Positions 40,331 to 50,549 of a stretch of 64,000 nt of DNA are shown piece by piece; position 1 is the stretch's first letter; every line of letters begins with the position of its first letter. The notes beneath the pieces are model-generated. The model had not been told where the DNA came from, made no database searches, and saw nothing but the letters and a program-made list of their open reading frames with translations. The position numbers and the translations under genes were made by a program. The stretch is from Tritrichomonas musculus (lineage: Eukaryota > Parabasalia > Tritrichomonadida > Tritrichomonadidae). The stretch covers positions 8,041,501 to 8,105,500 of the forward strand of contig JAPFFF010000004.1 in assembly GCA_039105265.1 (NCBI GenBank). The letters run 5' to 3'.

Positions 40331-43300
40331 TCACGATGTAAATATATTTAACGAATGCATGTATTGCATGCCTGATGCAATGCCATATAATGCTATATGC
40401 TTTTTAGTCAAAACCCATTCTGGAGGTGAATTGCTATGGCTTTCTAGTTCTATAATATCTCTTAAATTACATTTTGCTAATTCATAAATGATAGTTGGAT
40501 GTGGTTTAAATTTGAAATTCAAAGGACTGAATCCCTTGATTTTAATAATTGATGGATGATTCAATTTAAACATAATTTTAATCTCACGATTAAAAGCGTT
40601 TAGTTCCTTTAATTCGTCAGAATCATTTTTTGATATTTTAGCAGCATATAATTTTCCAGTTGATTTCTCTTTAACTCTGAAAATAGAACCAAATGAACCT
40701 TTTCCAAGTTTTTCGCCTTGCTCATAATCACTAATATCAATATATATAAAATCGCCTTTTTGCTGATATATGCTTTCATTCTTTAGAGATTCAATATAAC
40801 TATCAATACTTTCTATATATTTGTAATATTCATCTTTATCAATATCTTCAGTAATGAATTCCTGATTAGTTTTTAATAATTCAACAATTTGCTGGAATGA
40901 AAGACGATTAGTTGGGTTTGCACACCAACATGATTCAATCAAATTTTTATAACATTCTGGAATTGTTTGGTTGATTTTTGGGCGATAATTACCAAAAACT
41001 GCATTTTTTAATGCAGTATCTGATTCAAAAACAGAGAATGGATCTTCATTTGTAACTATTTCATATAATATAATTGAGAATGAGTAGACATCACTACTTT
41101 TGCTGTACTTGAAGTCTTCAATGACTTCTGGTGATGCATACTTGGGATTAATCAAAAATTGATCGTTTTTACTGAATGAATCTTGCAATTTTTGAACATA
41201 TAGAAAGTTTGAAATTTTTGGATAAAAATATTTATCTTCAAAAATGCTACCTAACGTCAAATTTCGATGCAGTATGTTATTTAAATGCAAATAATTCATT
41301 CCTGCTGCAATTCCGTATATATTGATCAGCTTTTTGGTCATATTCCATCCTTCCAAAGCTTTTCCAGATTTTTCTAGTTCTAATGCCCTACTCAAAGGTA
41401 TATCTGAGTATTCATACATCATTGTTAGGTGCGGTTTACAATTAAAATCATATAGACTATATCCAAAATATTTTAATAATGATGGATGATCAAATTTTGA
41501 TATAATTAAATCCTGCTTTTTTAGTTCGTCGTTTTGTTCTAGAATGTTAATTGTTTCTTTTGTATAAATATGGGCCATATACAATGTACTAGATGTTTTT
41601 TCTTGAGCTTTTAAACACTTGTATTCATTTTCGGTAAATATAATTTTATCAAGCCGTTCGTATTTATAGATATTTAAAATATTATTATTCGACTCATCAT
41701 ATATTGAATTAAAGACAAACTCGAAATATTCTTCTTTTTCTACTGCTGATTCTAAATAGTCAAAAAATTCTGGCGTTATTAGTAGGCCTTCAATTTTATC
41801 AAAGGAAGTACATTTTTTTTGTTCTTCTGAACAGCATTTTTCAATTAAATCATTAAAGCAATCTGGAACTTTTTCATTTTCATTTGATTTTGTACAAATA
41901 TTCATTATTGTTTCATAAATAATGAGTGAAAATGCTCGAATGTCTTTTTGTTTGTATAGAATTATTTCTTCGTCATTGTTTTTATTTGTTGAATATTCTT
42001 CGCTATGAGTGAAATCAGAAAGTTTTGGATGAAGATTTTTATCAAGAAGAACTGTTTTCGTTGAGAGATTTCCATGGATGATGTTTTGCTCATGCAAATA
42101 TTTCATTGCTCGTGCAATTCCATAGATGATAATCATCTTCTGCAATCTGCTCATTTCTCTTGCTTTTTCTTCGGTTCCAGTATTTTCCATCAAATAATCA
42201 TGAAGTGTTCCTTTGTTTGAATATTCATTCAAATAAACAATTTTGCGATATCGTTTGAAATCAAAATAATCAATACCAATCATTTGAACAATATTTGGAT
42301 GCTTTATTTTATTGATGATGCTAATTTCATTCATTATAGATTCTCGTTCTTCATCACTTAATTCATTCGTTTCTTTATTAATAACTTTACATTCATATAT
42401 TTGATTCGTAACAATCTTTTGAATTATATAGATTTTGCAAAATGTGTCGCTGTATATTTTATTAATCTTGCGATATTCATCGATGTTTATCTTTGGAATA
42501 TCTTTCAATCGTTCATAAAATGATTTGTTTTCTGTGTTGAGTTGTTCATTGATACTTTCAATATATTTGTCATATTCTTTTCGATCAATATCTTCAGAAA
42601 TGAATTCTTGATTTGTTTCTAATTCATGAACTATCTTTGAAAATGAAGGACGATCATTTGGATCTTCTGACCAACATGTTTCAATCAATTCTTTATAACA
42701 TTTTGGAATATATTGATTCATATCGAATGCTGGTCGATATCCTTCTTTGATCGATTTACATATACCAAATTCTGATTCGAATTCTGAAAATGGATTTTCG
42801 TTAGTAATAATTTCATATAAAATAATTGAAAATGAGAAAACATCACTGCTTTTGCTGTATCTCAATCCATTGATGACTTCTGGGGAGGCATATTTGGATT
42901 GACAAACAATTGATTTGAATTCATATTCTTCTTCTTCCTCTTTTTCATTGATTAGCTCAATATAATCAAATGAACTGATTTTTGGATAATAATTTTCATC
43001 CAAATGAATACTGTCTAGTGAAAGATTTCGATGTATTATTTTCTTCGAATGCAGATATTTCATCCCCGCTGCAATACCATATATGTTGAATAGTTTTTTT
43101 GTGTTATCCCATTCTTTTGGTTCTTTCATTTTTCGCTCTTTCTTTAACATATCTCTTAATGACATAATTGTGTATTCATTAATGATAGTTAAATAAGGTT
43201 CGTAATCAAAATTATATTTACTGCATCCAATATATTTCAATATTGATAAATAGTCAAATTTTGACATAATTTCAATATGCTTCTTTTGTTTTTCATACTC

Positions 43301-43966
43301 ATTTAGATCAGTTGTTTTTTCACTTTTATAAATTGTAGCTGAAAAACATTTTCTTGTTGCTTTCTCTAGAATTTTGCAATTTGAATATAAAATATGATTG
43401 CTAACTCTATTCAAAATTTGATAGTTACATATGTTTAAACAAGCGTACGATTTATCGCAATTTGAATCAAAGATGAAGTTGTAGTATTCTTCTTTTTCTT
43501 TATCTGATTCCAGACAATTAATAAAATCTGATGTTAATAATAATTCAATAATCTCATCAAATGAAGGGCGATCAGTTGGATATCTTGAGCAACATTTCTG
43601 AATTAGATTGATAAAGCAATCTGGGATTTGGCAATTAAATTTTGGATGGAAATTTTGGCATTTCTTTGAATAAATATTTGAAAGAATTTTATTCTCATTA
43701 TATAATACATCATTTGACATTAATTCAAAAATAATGAGTGAAAATGCTCGAATGTCTTTTTGTTTGTATAGAATTATTTCTTCGTCATTGTTTTTATTTG
43801 TTGAATATTCTTCGCTATGAGTGAAATCAGAAAGTTTTGGATGAAGATTTTTATCAAGAAGAACGGTTTTCGTTGAGAGATTTCCATGGATGATGTTTTG
43901 CTCATGCAAATATTTCATTGCTCGTGCAATTCCATAGATGATAATCATCTTCTGCGATCTCTTCAT
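40331..43966 (-). CDS. Kinase array, middle part: domains 4 (C-lobe) to 8 (N-lobe)
   Basis: A 1,211-residue open frame from the first ATG. The frame stays open upstream through a 120-residue acidic linker to the transposon edge at 44332. Contents in order: C-lobe of domain 4 (IIHGNLSTKT), domain 5 (IIHRNLSLDS), domain 6 (IIHGNLSTKT), domain 7 (ILHRNLTLGS), then the N-lobe of domain 8, which has an intact GKGSFGSI loop and AAKIS lysine. Domains 4-7 lack the catalytic Asp and a true DFG (SFD, DFT or NFL) and are pseudokinases. The frame ends early, MQYMHSLNIFTS, because of one extra base just before the HRD motif of domain 8. Confidence 0.85.
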   Translation of the reverse strand: MKRSQKMIIIYGIARAMKYLHEQNIIHGNLSTKTVLLDKNLHPKLSDFTHSEEYSTNKNNDEEIILYKQKDIRAFSLIIFELMSNDVLYNENKILSNIYSKKCQNFHPKFNCQIPDCFINLIQKCCSRYPTDRPSFDEIIELLLTSDFINCLESDKEKEEYYNFIFDSNCDKSYACLNICNYQILNRVSNHILYSNCKILEKATRKCFSATIYKSEKTTDLNEYEKQKKHIEIMSKFDYLSILKYIGCSKYNFDYEPYLTIINEYTIMSLRDMLKKERKMKEPKEWDNTKKLFNIYGIAAGMKYLHSKKIIHRNLSLDSIHLDENYYPKISSFDYIELINEKEEEEEYEFKSIVCQSKYASPEVINGLRYSKSSDVFSFSIILYEIITNENPFSEFESEFGICKSIKEGYRPAFDMNQYIPKCYKELIETCWSEDPNDRPSFSKIVHELETNQEFISEDIDRKEYDKYIESINEQLNTENKSFYERLKDIPKINIDEYRKINKIYSDTFCKIYIIQKIVTNQIYECKVINKETNELSDEERESIMNEISIINKIKHPNIVQMIGIDYFDFKRYRKIVYLNEYSNKGTLHDYLMENTGTEEKAREMSRLQKMIIIYGIARAMKYLHEQNIIHGNLSTKTVLLDKNLHPKLSDFTHSEEYSTNKNNDEEIILYKQKDIRAFSLIIYETIMNICTKSNENEKVPDCFNDLIEKCCSEEQKKCTSFDKIEGLLITPEFFDYLESAVEKEEYFEFVFNSIYDESNNNILNIYKYERLDKIIFTENEYKCLKAQEKTSSTLYMAHIYTKETINILEQNDELKKQDLIISKFDHPSLLKYFGYSLYDFNCKPHLTMMYEYSDIPLSRALELEKSGKALEGWNMTKKLINIYGIAAGMNYLHLNNILHRNLTLGSIFEDKYFYPKISNFLYVQKLQDSFSKNDQFLINPKYASPEVIEDFKYSKSSDVYSFSIILYEIVTNEDPFSVFESDTALKNAVFGNYRPKINQTIPECYKNLIESCWCANPTNRLSFQQIVELLKTNQEFITEDIDKDEYYKYIESIDSYIESLKNESIYQQKGDFIYIDISDYEQGEKLGKGSFGSIFRVKEKSTGKLYAAKISKNDSDELKELNAFNREIKIMFKLNHPSIIKIKGFSPLNFKFKPHPTIIYELAKCNLRDIIELESHSNSPPEWVLTKKHIALYGIASGMQYMHSLNIFTS
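40340..40342 (-). other. Single-base frameshift in kinase domain 8
   Basis: The minus strand reads AATATATTTACATCGTGATC. Dropping one T of the TTT gives codons for LHRDLKPEN in the frame of the downstream piece. The site is a three-base homopolymer, so either a sequencing/assembly error or a true recent mutation is possible. Confidence 0.75.
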
Positions 43967-44332
43967 CTCTCTCTCTGTTTCGAATTTTTCTTCTTCATTT
44001 TTTTTATCAACATTTTCTTTTTCATATTCGACTTCTGATTTTTCATCATTTGAATTTTGTTTATCACTATCTTCATCTTTTTCAACCTTTTCTTCTTCAT
44101 CATCATCATTTTTTTCATCTTTTTCTTCACTTTTTTCATCTTCTTCTTCACTTTTTTCATCATCTTCTTCTTCACTTTTTTCATCATCTTCTTCTTCACT
44201 TTTTTCATCATCTTCTTCTTCACTTTTTTCATCTTCTTCTGCTTCTTCTTTTTCTTCTTTATTTTTTTTATCATCTTTTTCATCATCTTTTTTTTCTGTT
44301 TCTAATTTTTCATCTTCAGTTTCAGTTTTTTT
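43967..44332 (-). repeat. Acidic linker with 24-bp coding repeats inside the kinase array
   Basis: The minus strand encodes about 120 residues of Glu, Asp, Lys and Ser, including four or more copies of SEEEDDEK (24-bp units at about 44120-44235). It is open in the frame of the kinase piece downstream. The equivalent linker in domain 6 (MENTGTEEKAREM) is only about a dozen residues, so this one has expanded. It is the site into which the mobile element inserted. Confidence 0.8.
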
Positions 44333-45537
44333 TAAAGATCTCTTCCCGAAAAATTGAGAGGGGAAATTCCCGTCCTAAACTCCAAAAAATATTCCCGGGA
44401 AGAGATTAAATTGAATAGAATTATAAAAAATAGGAAAAAAGTAAATAAATTTTTTTGACCAATTAACCTTTGAAAATAATCTCTTTTTTTATAAAAATAA
44501 TTGAAAATATTCAATGAATTTTTTTTTATTTTTATTTAATTTTTTCATATTAAACCCCAACTTTTTCTTAACTTCCCATTATCTCAAGCCATTTTATAAT
44601 TCAAAAAAATAAACTTTTTCTGAACTTCCCCATTTCCCCAACTATTTCCCAAGTCAAAAAGTTTAACTTTTTCTTACAAATTTCAATACTTCCCCATTCC
44701 CGGGAATGGGGAAAAGGGGATATTGGGAAGTTTAGAAAAAGTTAAACTTTTTGATTTATAAAATAGTCCTAGAAATCCAGAAACAACTAAAAAAAGCAAA
44801 ATTCAAGTAACTAAAGCAAAATCCAAAAATTTTTCTTCTAAATCAAAACAAAAATCATTTAAATGTTAAAAAATCCGTCTTTAACTCTTTTAAAATCAAG
44901 AATATTCACAATATTCAAAGCAAAGCCAAGAATTGATCTGAATTATATATTAAATTTTGCTCATTCTGAAATAAATATATGTTCTGTTAACGAAAAAAGC
45001 TTTTATAGAAGTAAAAAAAATTTTTTTATATAAAACATTTATTATTTATGCATTTTCCTTTTCCTTTATTTTGCAATTTGGTAAAATAACTTGTATGATA
45101 CAATATTTCATTAAAAAAACACTTTGTTATTAATAAAATAATGCGTTTTGAGTTGTATTTTAAAATGAACAATTTAGTACTTTAACTTTTTATATAACTA
45201 TTTTTTTCTATAGTTCAATTTTTGATAGCTTATTTGTTCATTCTTTTTCATAATAAATATAAAATCTCTAGTTCGATTCACATTAATCATATTTTTTTTT
45301 TATGAAAAATTTCAAATTCATGAAAAAATTACGTATTTCGCAGGTATATTATTAGAAAAGCATTTCTTTATAAAAATTTTCAAAATAATTATTATTTTTC
45401 TTTTAGAAATGCTTTTCTCAGGTATATATTTTATGCAATTTAAATTCAATTTTTTTTTTTTTTTTCAAAAAGATCATTCCCCATCTTTTTAGAAATTCCC
45501 ACCCCAGGATGCCATTTTTTTTCGGGAAGAGATCTTT
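44333..45537 (-). mobile_element. MULE-like non-autonomous element, copy A (inside the kinase gene)
   Basis: A 1,205-bp element with inverted ends AAAGATCTCTTCCCGAAAAA, flanked by the perfect 9-bp duplication AGTTTTTTT (44324-44332 and 45538-45546). The interior has GC-rich stem-forming blocks around CCATTCCCGGGAATGG and a subterminal copy of the end motif, CCCGGGAAGAGAT. No transposase is encoded. Nine-base duplications are typical of Mutator-like elements, known from trichomonads. Copy B at 49120-50321 is essentially identical but inverted. Confidence 0.85.
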
Positions 45538-48500
45538 AGTTTTTTTCATTAAATAATCATGAAGAGTTCCTTTGTTTGAATATTCATTCAAATAAACAAT
45601 TTTGCGATATCGTTTGAAATCAAAATAATCAATACCAATCATTTGAACAATATTTGGATGTTTTATTTTATTGATGATGCTAATTTCATTCATTATAGAT
45701 TCTCGTTCTTCATCACTTAATTCATTCGTTTCTTTATTAATAACTTTACATTCATATATTTGATTCGTAACAATCTTTTGAATTATATAGATTTTGCAAA
45801 ATGTGTCGCTGTATATTTTATTAATCTTGCGATATTCATCGATGTTTATCTTTGGAATATCTTTCAATCGTTCATAAAATGATTTGTTTTCTGTGTTGAG
45901 TTGTTCATTGATACTTTCAATATATTTGTCATATTCTTTTCGATCAATATCTTCAGAAATGAATTCTTGATTTGTTTCTAATTCATGAACTATCTTTGAA
46001 AATGAAGGACGATCATTTGGATCTTCTGACCAACATGTTTCAATCAATTCTTGATAACATTTTGGAATATATTGATTCATATCGAATGCTGGTCGATATC
46101 CTTCAAGAATGGCTCCAAATACTTCAAAATCTGATTCGAATTCTGAAAATGGATTTTCGTTAGTAATAATTTCATATAAAATAATTGAAAATGAGAAAAC
46201 ATCACTGCTTTTGCTGTATCTCAATCCATTGATGACTTCTGGGGAGGCATATTTGGATTGACAAACAATTGATTTGAATTCATATTCTTCTTCTTCCTCT
46301 TTTTCATTGATTAGCTCAATATAATCAAATGAACTGATTTTTGGATAATAATTTTCATCCAAATGAATACTGTCTAGTGAAAGATTTCGATGTATTATTT
46401 TCTTCGAATGCAGATATTTCATCCCCGCTGCAATACCATATATGCTGATCAGTTTTTTTGTGTTATCCCATTCTTTTGGTTCTTTCATTTTTCGCTCTTT
46501 CTTTAACATATCTCTTAATGACATAATTGTGTATTCATTAATGATAGTTAAATAAGGTTCGTAATCAAAATTAATGGGGGAGTGTCCAATATATTTTAAT
46601 ATTGATAAATGATCAAATTGTGAAATAATATCAATGAATTTCTTTTGTCTCTCATATTCATCTGGAATATCTGTTTCTCTTTTTTTATAGATCTTGGCTG
46701 AATAATATTTGTTTGTTGTTACTTCTCTAATTTTAAAAATGGAATATAAGATATCTTTATATCTTTCGTTTAAAATGGAGAACTTGGAAATAAGCTCATT
46801 TCTTTCTATTTTCTCTTTAGATTCAAACAAAAGAAGATAATCAAAAAATTCTTTTTTCTCTTCTTCTGTTTGTAAAATTTGAAGAAAGTCTGGTTTTATT
46901 AACATATCAGTGATTTCATCAAAGGTAGGACGATCATTTGGGTCTTCTGACCAGCATGCTTCAATCAATTCTTGATAACATTTTGGAATATCTTGATTTG
47001 AATCGAATTTTGGTCTATCACCTTTCACAACTGCACATAATAATTTAAAGATGGTGCTGAAATCTGTGAACGCAAAAACATCTCCAATTATTTCATAAAA
47101 AATAATTGCAAATGCATAAACATCACTGCTTTTGCTGTATTTGGAGTCATTGATGACTTCTGGTGATATATACTTAATTACACCAACCATTTCACTAGAT
47201 TTTTCTTCTTTTTCGTTGATTTGTTGAATATAATCAAAAGAACTGATTTTTGGATAATAATTTTCATCTAAAAAAATACTGTCCAGTGAGAGATTTCGAT
47301 GTATTATTTCCTTTGAATGCAGATATTTCATTCCTGCTGAAATCCCATATATAGTGATCAGTTTTTTTGCTGCATTCCATCCTTTTACAGCATTTTTAGT
47401 ATCTTTTAACTTAAAAACATCATGTAATGATAGGTTTGTATATTCATTTATCTGAGTTATGAATGGCTCATATCTAAAATTAAAAGGCGAATATCCATAA
47501 TATTTCAACAGGGATGGATGATCAAATTTATATAAAATTTGATCAAGTTTCCTTTGCTTTTCATAATCTTCTGGTGTTCTCATCATTGGATACAATCTAA
47601 TATTGGCTGTAAAAATATCTTTAGTCTTTATGTCTTGAATTTTATAATTTACATAATCACTGGCGGAATTTATTTCAGATATAGTTGTGAACTTGGAAAT
47701 AAATTTGATTTTATTTAGTCTTTCTTCTGTGAACTCAAACTTATGAATATAATTATTAAATTCTTCTCTTTCTAGGCCTGATTTTAAAATACTAATGAAT
47801 TCCGGTGTCAATAAATGATTAATAATTTCATCAAATGAGGGACGCATTCGCACATTTGCATGAAAGCATCTTTGAATTAGTTTAAAAAGACAAATTGGAA
47901 TATCATCATCATTTTCAAGACAAATTTTATTTGACATAACATCGTTGTGAACTGATTGAATTAATCGATCTTTGAATGGATCTTTGCTCGTCATTATTTC
48001 ATAAGCAACAAGTGAAAAGGCATAAACATCGCTATCAAAGCTGTAATTGCCTTCTTTAAGAACTTCTGGTGCCAAATATAGATGGTCGCCAACAAGATCT
48101 TTTTCTGATTCTCTATCTCTACTTAAAACACTCAAACTAAAGTCATAAAGTTTCGGGTACAAATCATCGTCAAGTAGGACACTTTTCGGTGAAAGATTTC
48201 GATGAATAATATCATATGAGTGCAAATGTTTCATAGCTGAGGCAATACCAAAAATATTGATCAGTTTCTTCGACATGTTCCATTCCCGATTTGGAACAAT
48301 TTGTCCTCTTTCTTTTTTAAGAAAATCATGCAAAGATCCGTTGGGTGTTGGTTCCGTAACAATAATTGGTGAATGAGAGCCTAGAAAATTAATTGGGCTA
48401 AATCCAACAAAATTGAGAATCGAGAAACATTTTGGCTGTTTATTTTGTAGATATTGCATGAAAAATATATCTCGAAAAAAAGGTAAGTCTTTTTGAAAGC

Positions 48501-48666
48501 GGAAATTTATTTTGGGGCATCTTCCTAGTTGAACTGAATATTTTTGTTCGCTCTTTTTATGTTTTATTTGTTTAATCTGAAAAGAGTCATTAATATTTAG
48601 AGAATTGTCATTTTCAATTGTATACTCTTCCAAGACAAAAAGACATTGGTCAAATGAGAGATCCAT
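45418..48666 (-). CDS. Kinase array, 5' part: domains 1 to 4 (N-lobe)
   Basis: A 1,082-residue open frame, of which the last 40 or so codons (from KDLFPKKNG) are read into the inserted element. Domain 1 (about 1-310) has IIHRNLSPKS and DFSLS. Domains 2 and 3 have IIHRNLSLDS and SSFDY instead of DFG. The N-lobe of domain 4 ends at GTLHDYLMKKT. None has a glycine-rich loop or a complete catalytic set, so all are predicted pseudokinases, but the C-lobe cores (SPEVINxxxYSKSSDVxxF, WSEDPNDRPSF) are well kept, arguing for selection on fold. The true gene start is this ATG; the natural continuation is at 44332. Confidence 0.85.
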   Translation of the reverse strand: MDLSFDQCLFVLEEYTIENDNSLNINDSFQIKQIKHKKSEQKYSVQLGRCPKINFRFQKDLPFFRDIFFMQYLQNKQPKCFSILNFVGFSPINFLGSHSPIIVTEPTPNGSLHDFLKKERGQIVPNREWNMSKKLINIFGIASAMKHLHSYDIIHRNLSPKSVLLDDDLYPKLYDFSLSVLSRDRESEKDLVGDHLYLAPEVLKEGNYSFDSDVYAFSLVAYEIMTSKDPFKDRLIQSVHNDVMSNKICLENDDDIPICLFKLIQRCFHANVRMRPSFDEIINHLLTPEFISILKSGLEREEFNNYIHKFEFTEERLNKIKFISKFTTISEINSASDYVNYKIQDIKTKDIFTANIRLYPMMRTPEDYEKQRKLDQILYKFDHPSLLKYYGYSPFNFRYEPFITQINEYTNLSLHDVFKLKDTKNAVKGWNAAKKLITIYGISAGMKYLHSKEIIHRNLSLDSIFLDENYYPKISSFDYIQQINEKEEKSSEMVGVIKYISPEVINDSKYSKSSDVYAFAIIFYEIIGDVFAFTDFSTIFKLLCAVVKGDRPKFDSNQDIPKCYQELIEACWSEDPNDRPTFDEITDMLIKPDFLQILQTEEEKKEFFDYLLLFESKEKIERNELISKFSILNERYKDILYSIFKIREVTTNKYYSAKIYKKRETDIPDEYERQKKFIDIISQFDHLSILKYIGHSPINFDYEPYLTIINEYTIMSLRDMLKKERKMKEPKEWDNTKKLISIYGIAAGMKYLHSKKIIHRNLSLDSIHLDENYYPKISSFDYIELINEKEEEEEYEFKSIVCQSKYASPEVINGLRYSKSSDVFSFSIILYEIITNENPFSEFESDFEVFGAILEGYRPAFDMNQYIPKCYQELIETCWSEDPNDRPSFSKIVHELETNQEFISEDIDRKEYDKYIESINEQLNTENKSFYERLKDIPKINIDEYRKINKIYSDTFCKIYIIQKIVTNQIYECKVINKETNELSDEERESIMNEISIINKIKHPNIVQMIGIDYFDFKRYRKIVYLNEYSNKGTLHDYLMKKTKDLFPKKNGILGWEFLKRWGMIFLKKKKKIEFKLHKIYT

Positions 48667-49119
48667 AGTTGCAAAGAGATCTTCATATTTTTCTCTTATA
48701 TCTTTATATTTTTATACAGAGTCTGAATTGGTTTCATTAAAAACTGATTGATAATATTACAAATATCATATTCATGTTAAAAAAAAAAAAAATATTTAAA
48801 TTTAAATATTAAAGAAAAATTCTAATTGATTAAAAAGAGTCAAATCGAATTTGACAATTGCAACTATATTCGAAATTGAATATTCTAAAAAGTATTAAAT
48901 TGATTTGACTATTGATGAAATAACCTAAAAAATGACAAAGAAAGTTCTTTTCAAAGATATTAATGATCATTTGTTTATTATTGAAGGAAAATAACATAGA
49001 AATGTTATAATATATTTGGGATACTGGAAATTACATGTAATTAGATTACATATTAATAAATCGATCAAGGTATTAATAAATTTCAAATATTTTGTGATAT
49101 ATATATAGAAATTAAGTTA
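48667..49119. other. Upstream region of the kinase array
   Basis: AT-rich stretch between the kinase-array start and element copy B. It must contain the kinase promoter. No other feature is seen, apart from the A-run at 48780-48791. Confidence 0.35.
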
Positions 49120-50321
49120 AGATCTCTTCCCGAAAAAAAATGGCATCCTGGGGTGGGAATTTCTAAAAAGATGGGGAATGATCTTTTTGAAAAAAAAAAA
49201 AAAAATTGAATTTAAATTGCATAAAATATATACCTGAGAAAAGCATTTCTAAAAGAAAAATAATAATTATTTTGAAAATTTTTATAAAGAAATGCTTTTC
49301 TAATAATATACCTGCGAAATACGTAATTTTTTCATGAATTTGAAATTTTTCATAAAAAAAAAATATGATTAATGTGAATCGAACTAGAGATTTTATATTT
49401 ATTATGAAAAAGAATGAACAAATAAGCTATCAAAAATTGAACTATAGAAAAAAATAGTTATATAAAAAGTTAAAGTACTAAATTGTTCATTTTAAAATAC
49501 AACTCAAAACGCATTATTTTATTAATAACAAAGTGTTTTTTTAATGAAATATTGTATCATACAAGTTATTTTACCAAATTGCAAAATAAAGGAAAAGGAA
49601 AATGCATAAATAATAAATGTTTTATATAAAAAAATTTTTTTTACTTCTATAAAAGCTTTTTTCGTTAACAGAACATATATTTATTTCAGAATGAGCAAAA
49701 TTTAATATATAATTCAGATCAATTCTTGGCTTTGCTTTGAATATTGTGAATATTCTTGATTTTAAAAGAGTTAAAGACGGATTTTTTAACATTTAAATGA
49801 TTTTTGTTTTGATTTAGAAGAAAAATTTTTGGATTTTGCTTTAGTTACTTGAATTTTGCTTTTTTTAGTTGTTTCTGGATTTCTAGGACTATTTTATAAA
49901 TCAAAAAGTTTAACTTTTTCTAAACTTCCCAATATCCCCTTTTCCCCATTCCCGGGAATGGGGAAGTATTGAAATTTGTAAGAAAAAGTTAAACTTTTTG
50001 ACTTGGGAAATAGTTGGGGAAATGGGGAAGTTCAGAAAAAGTTTATTTTTTTGAATTATAAAATGGCTTGAGATAATGGGAAGTTAAGAAAAAGTTGGGG
50101 TTTAATATGAAAAAATTAAATAAAAATAAAAAAAAATTCATTGAATATTTTCAATTATTTTTATAAAAAAAGAGATTATTTTCAAAGGTTAATTGGTCAA
50201 AAAAATTTATTTACTTTTTTCCTATTTTTTATAATTCTATTCAATTTAATCTCTTCCCGGGAATATTTTTTGGAGTTTAGGACGGGAATTTCCCCTCTCA
50301 ATTTTTCGGGAAGAGATCTTT
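49120..50321 (+). mobile_element. MULE-like non-autonomous element, copy B (intergenic)
   Basis: A 1,202-bp element, the reverse complement of copy A over its whole length. It is flanked by ATTAAGTTA (49111-49119) and ATTAAATTA (50322-50330), a 9-bp duplication with one difference. Together with copy A it forms a 1.2-kb inverted repeat flanking 3.6 kb that includes the 5' part and promoter of the kinase array. Confidence 0.85.
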
Positions 50322-50549
50322 ATTAAATTAACTCATTTTTATCTTGTATAGTAATTGTTAATATACTATAAATAATATTAATTTTCGTTATTTTATATTT
50401 GATATATAAATTCATTTTTATTTTAATTGTTTGAATAATCAATATTCAACAAAATAAAGTCAAAAAATCAACTTATTATCAAGATTATTAAAAATCAAAA
50501 TTTTTATGAAATGTGATATAAAAGACCAACTTTTTTTGAGAAACAATTC

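Larger units (their letters stand above)
37783..48666 (-). pseudogene. Giant ten-domain kinase-array gene, interrupted by an element and a frameshift
   Basis: Three consecutive minus-strand reading frames (48666-45418, 43966-40331 and 40257-37783) belong to one gene. Removing the insert 44333-45537 plus one copy of the 9-bp duplication rejoins the first two in frame at LMKKTETEDEK. Removing one extra A at 40340-40342 joins the last two at LHRDLKPEN. The net length, 9,669 bases, is exactly 3,223 codons. The product would carry ten TKL-like kinase domains end to end. Domains 1-7 and 10 have HRN or HGN in place of HRD, and 1-7 also lack a proper DFG; domains 8 and 9 look active. Pieces might still be expressed separately. 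Calling the whole a pseudogene refers to the present breaks. Confidence 0.8.

Noticed and set aside
43938-44409. Several open frames rich in Phe/Ser/His or Lys/Met over the acidic linker
   Set aside because: All are other-frame readings of a GAA/GAT/AAA repeat that is in frame with the kinase array.
50141-50326. 61-codon frame at the end of element copy B (also in copy A)
   Set aside because: It is composed of the element's end sequence, with no family resemblance and no transposase motif.
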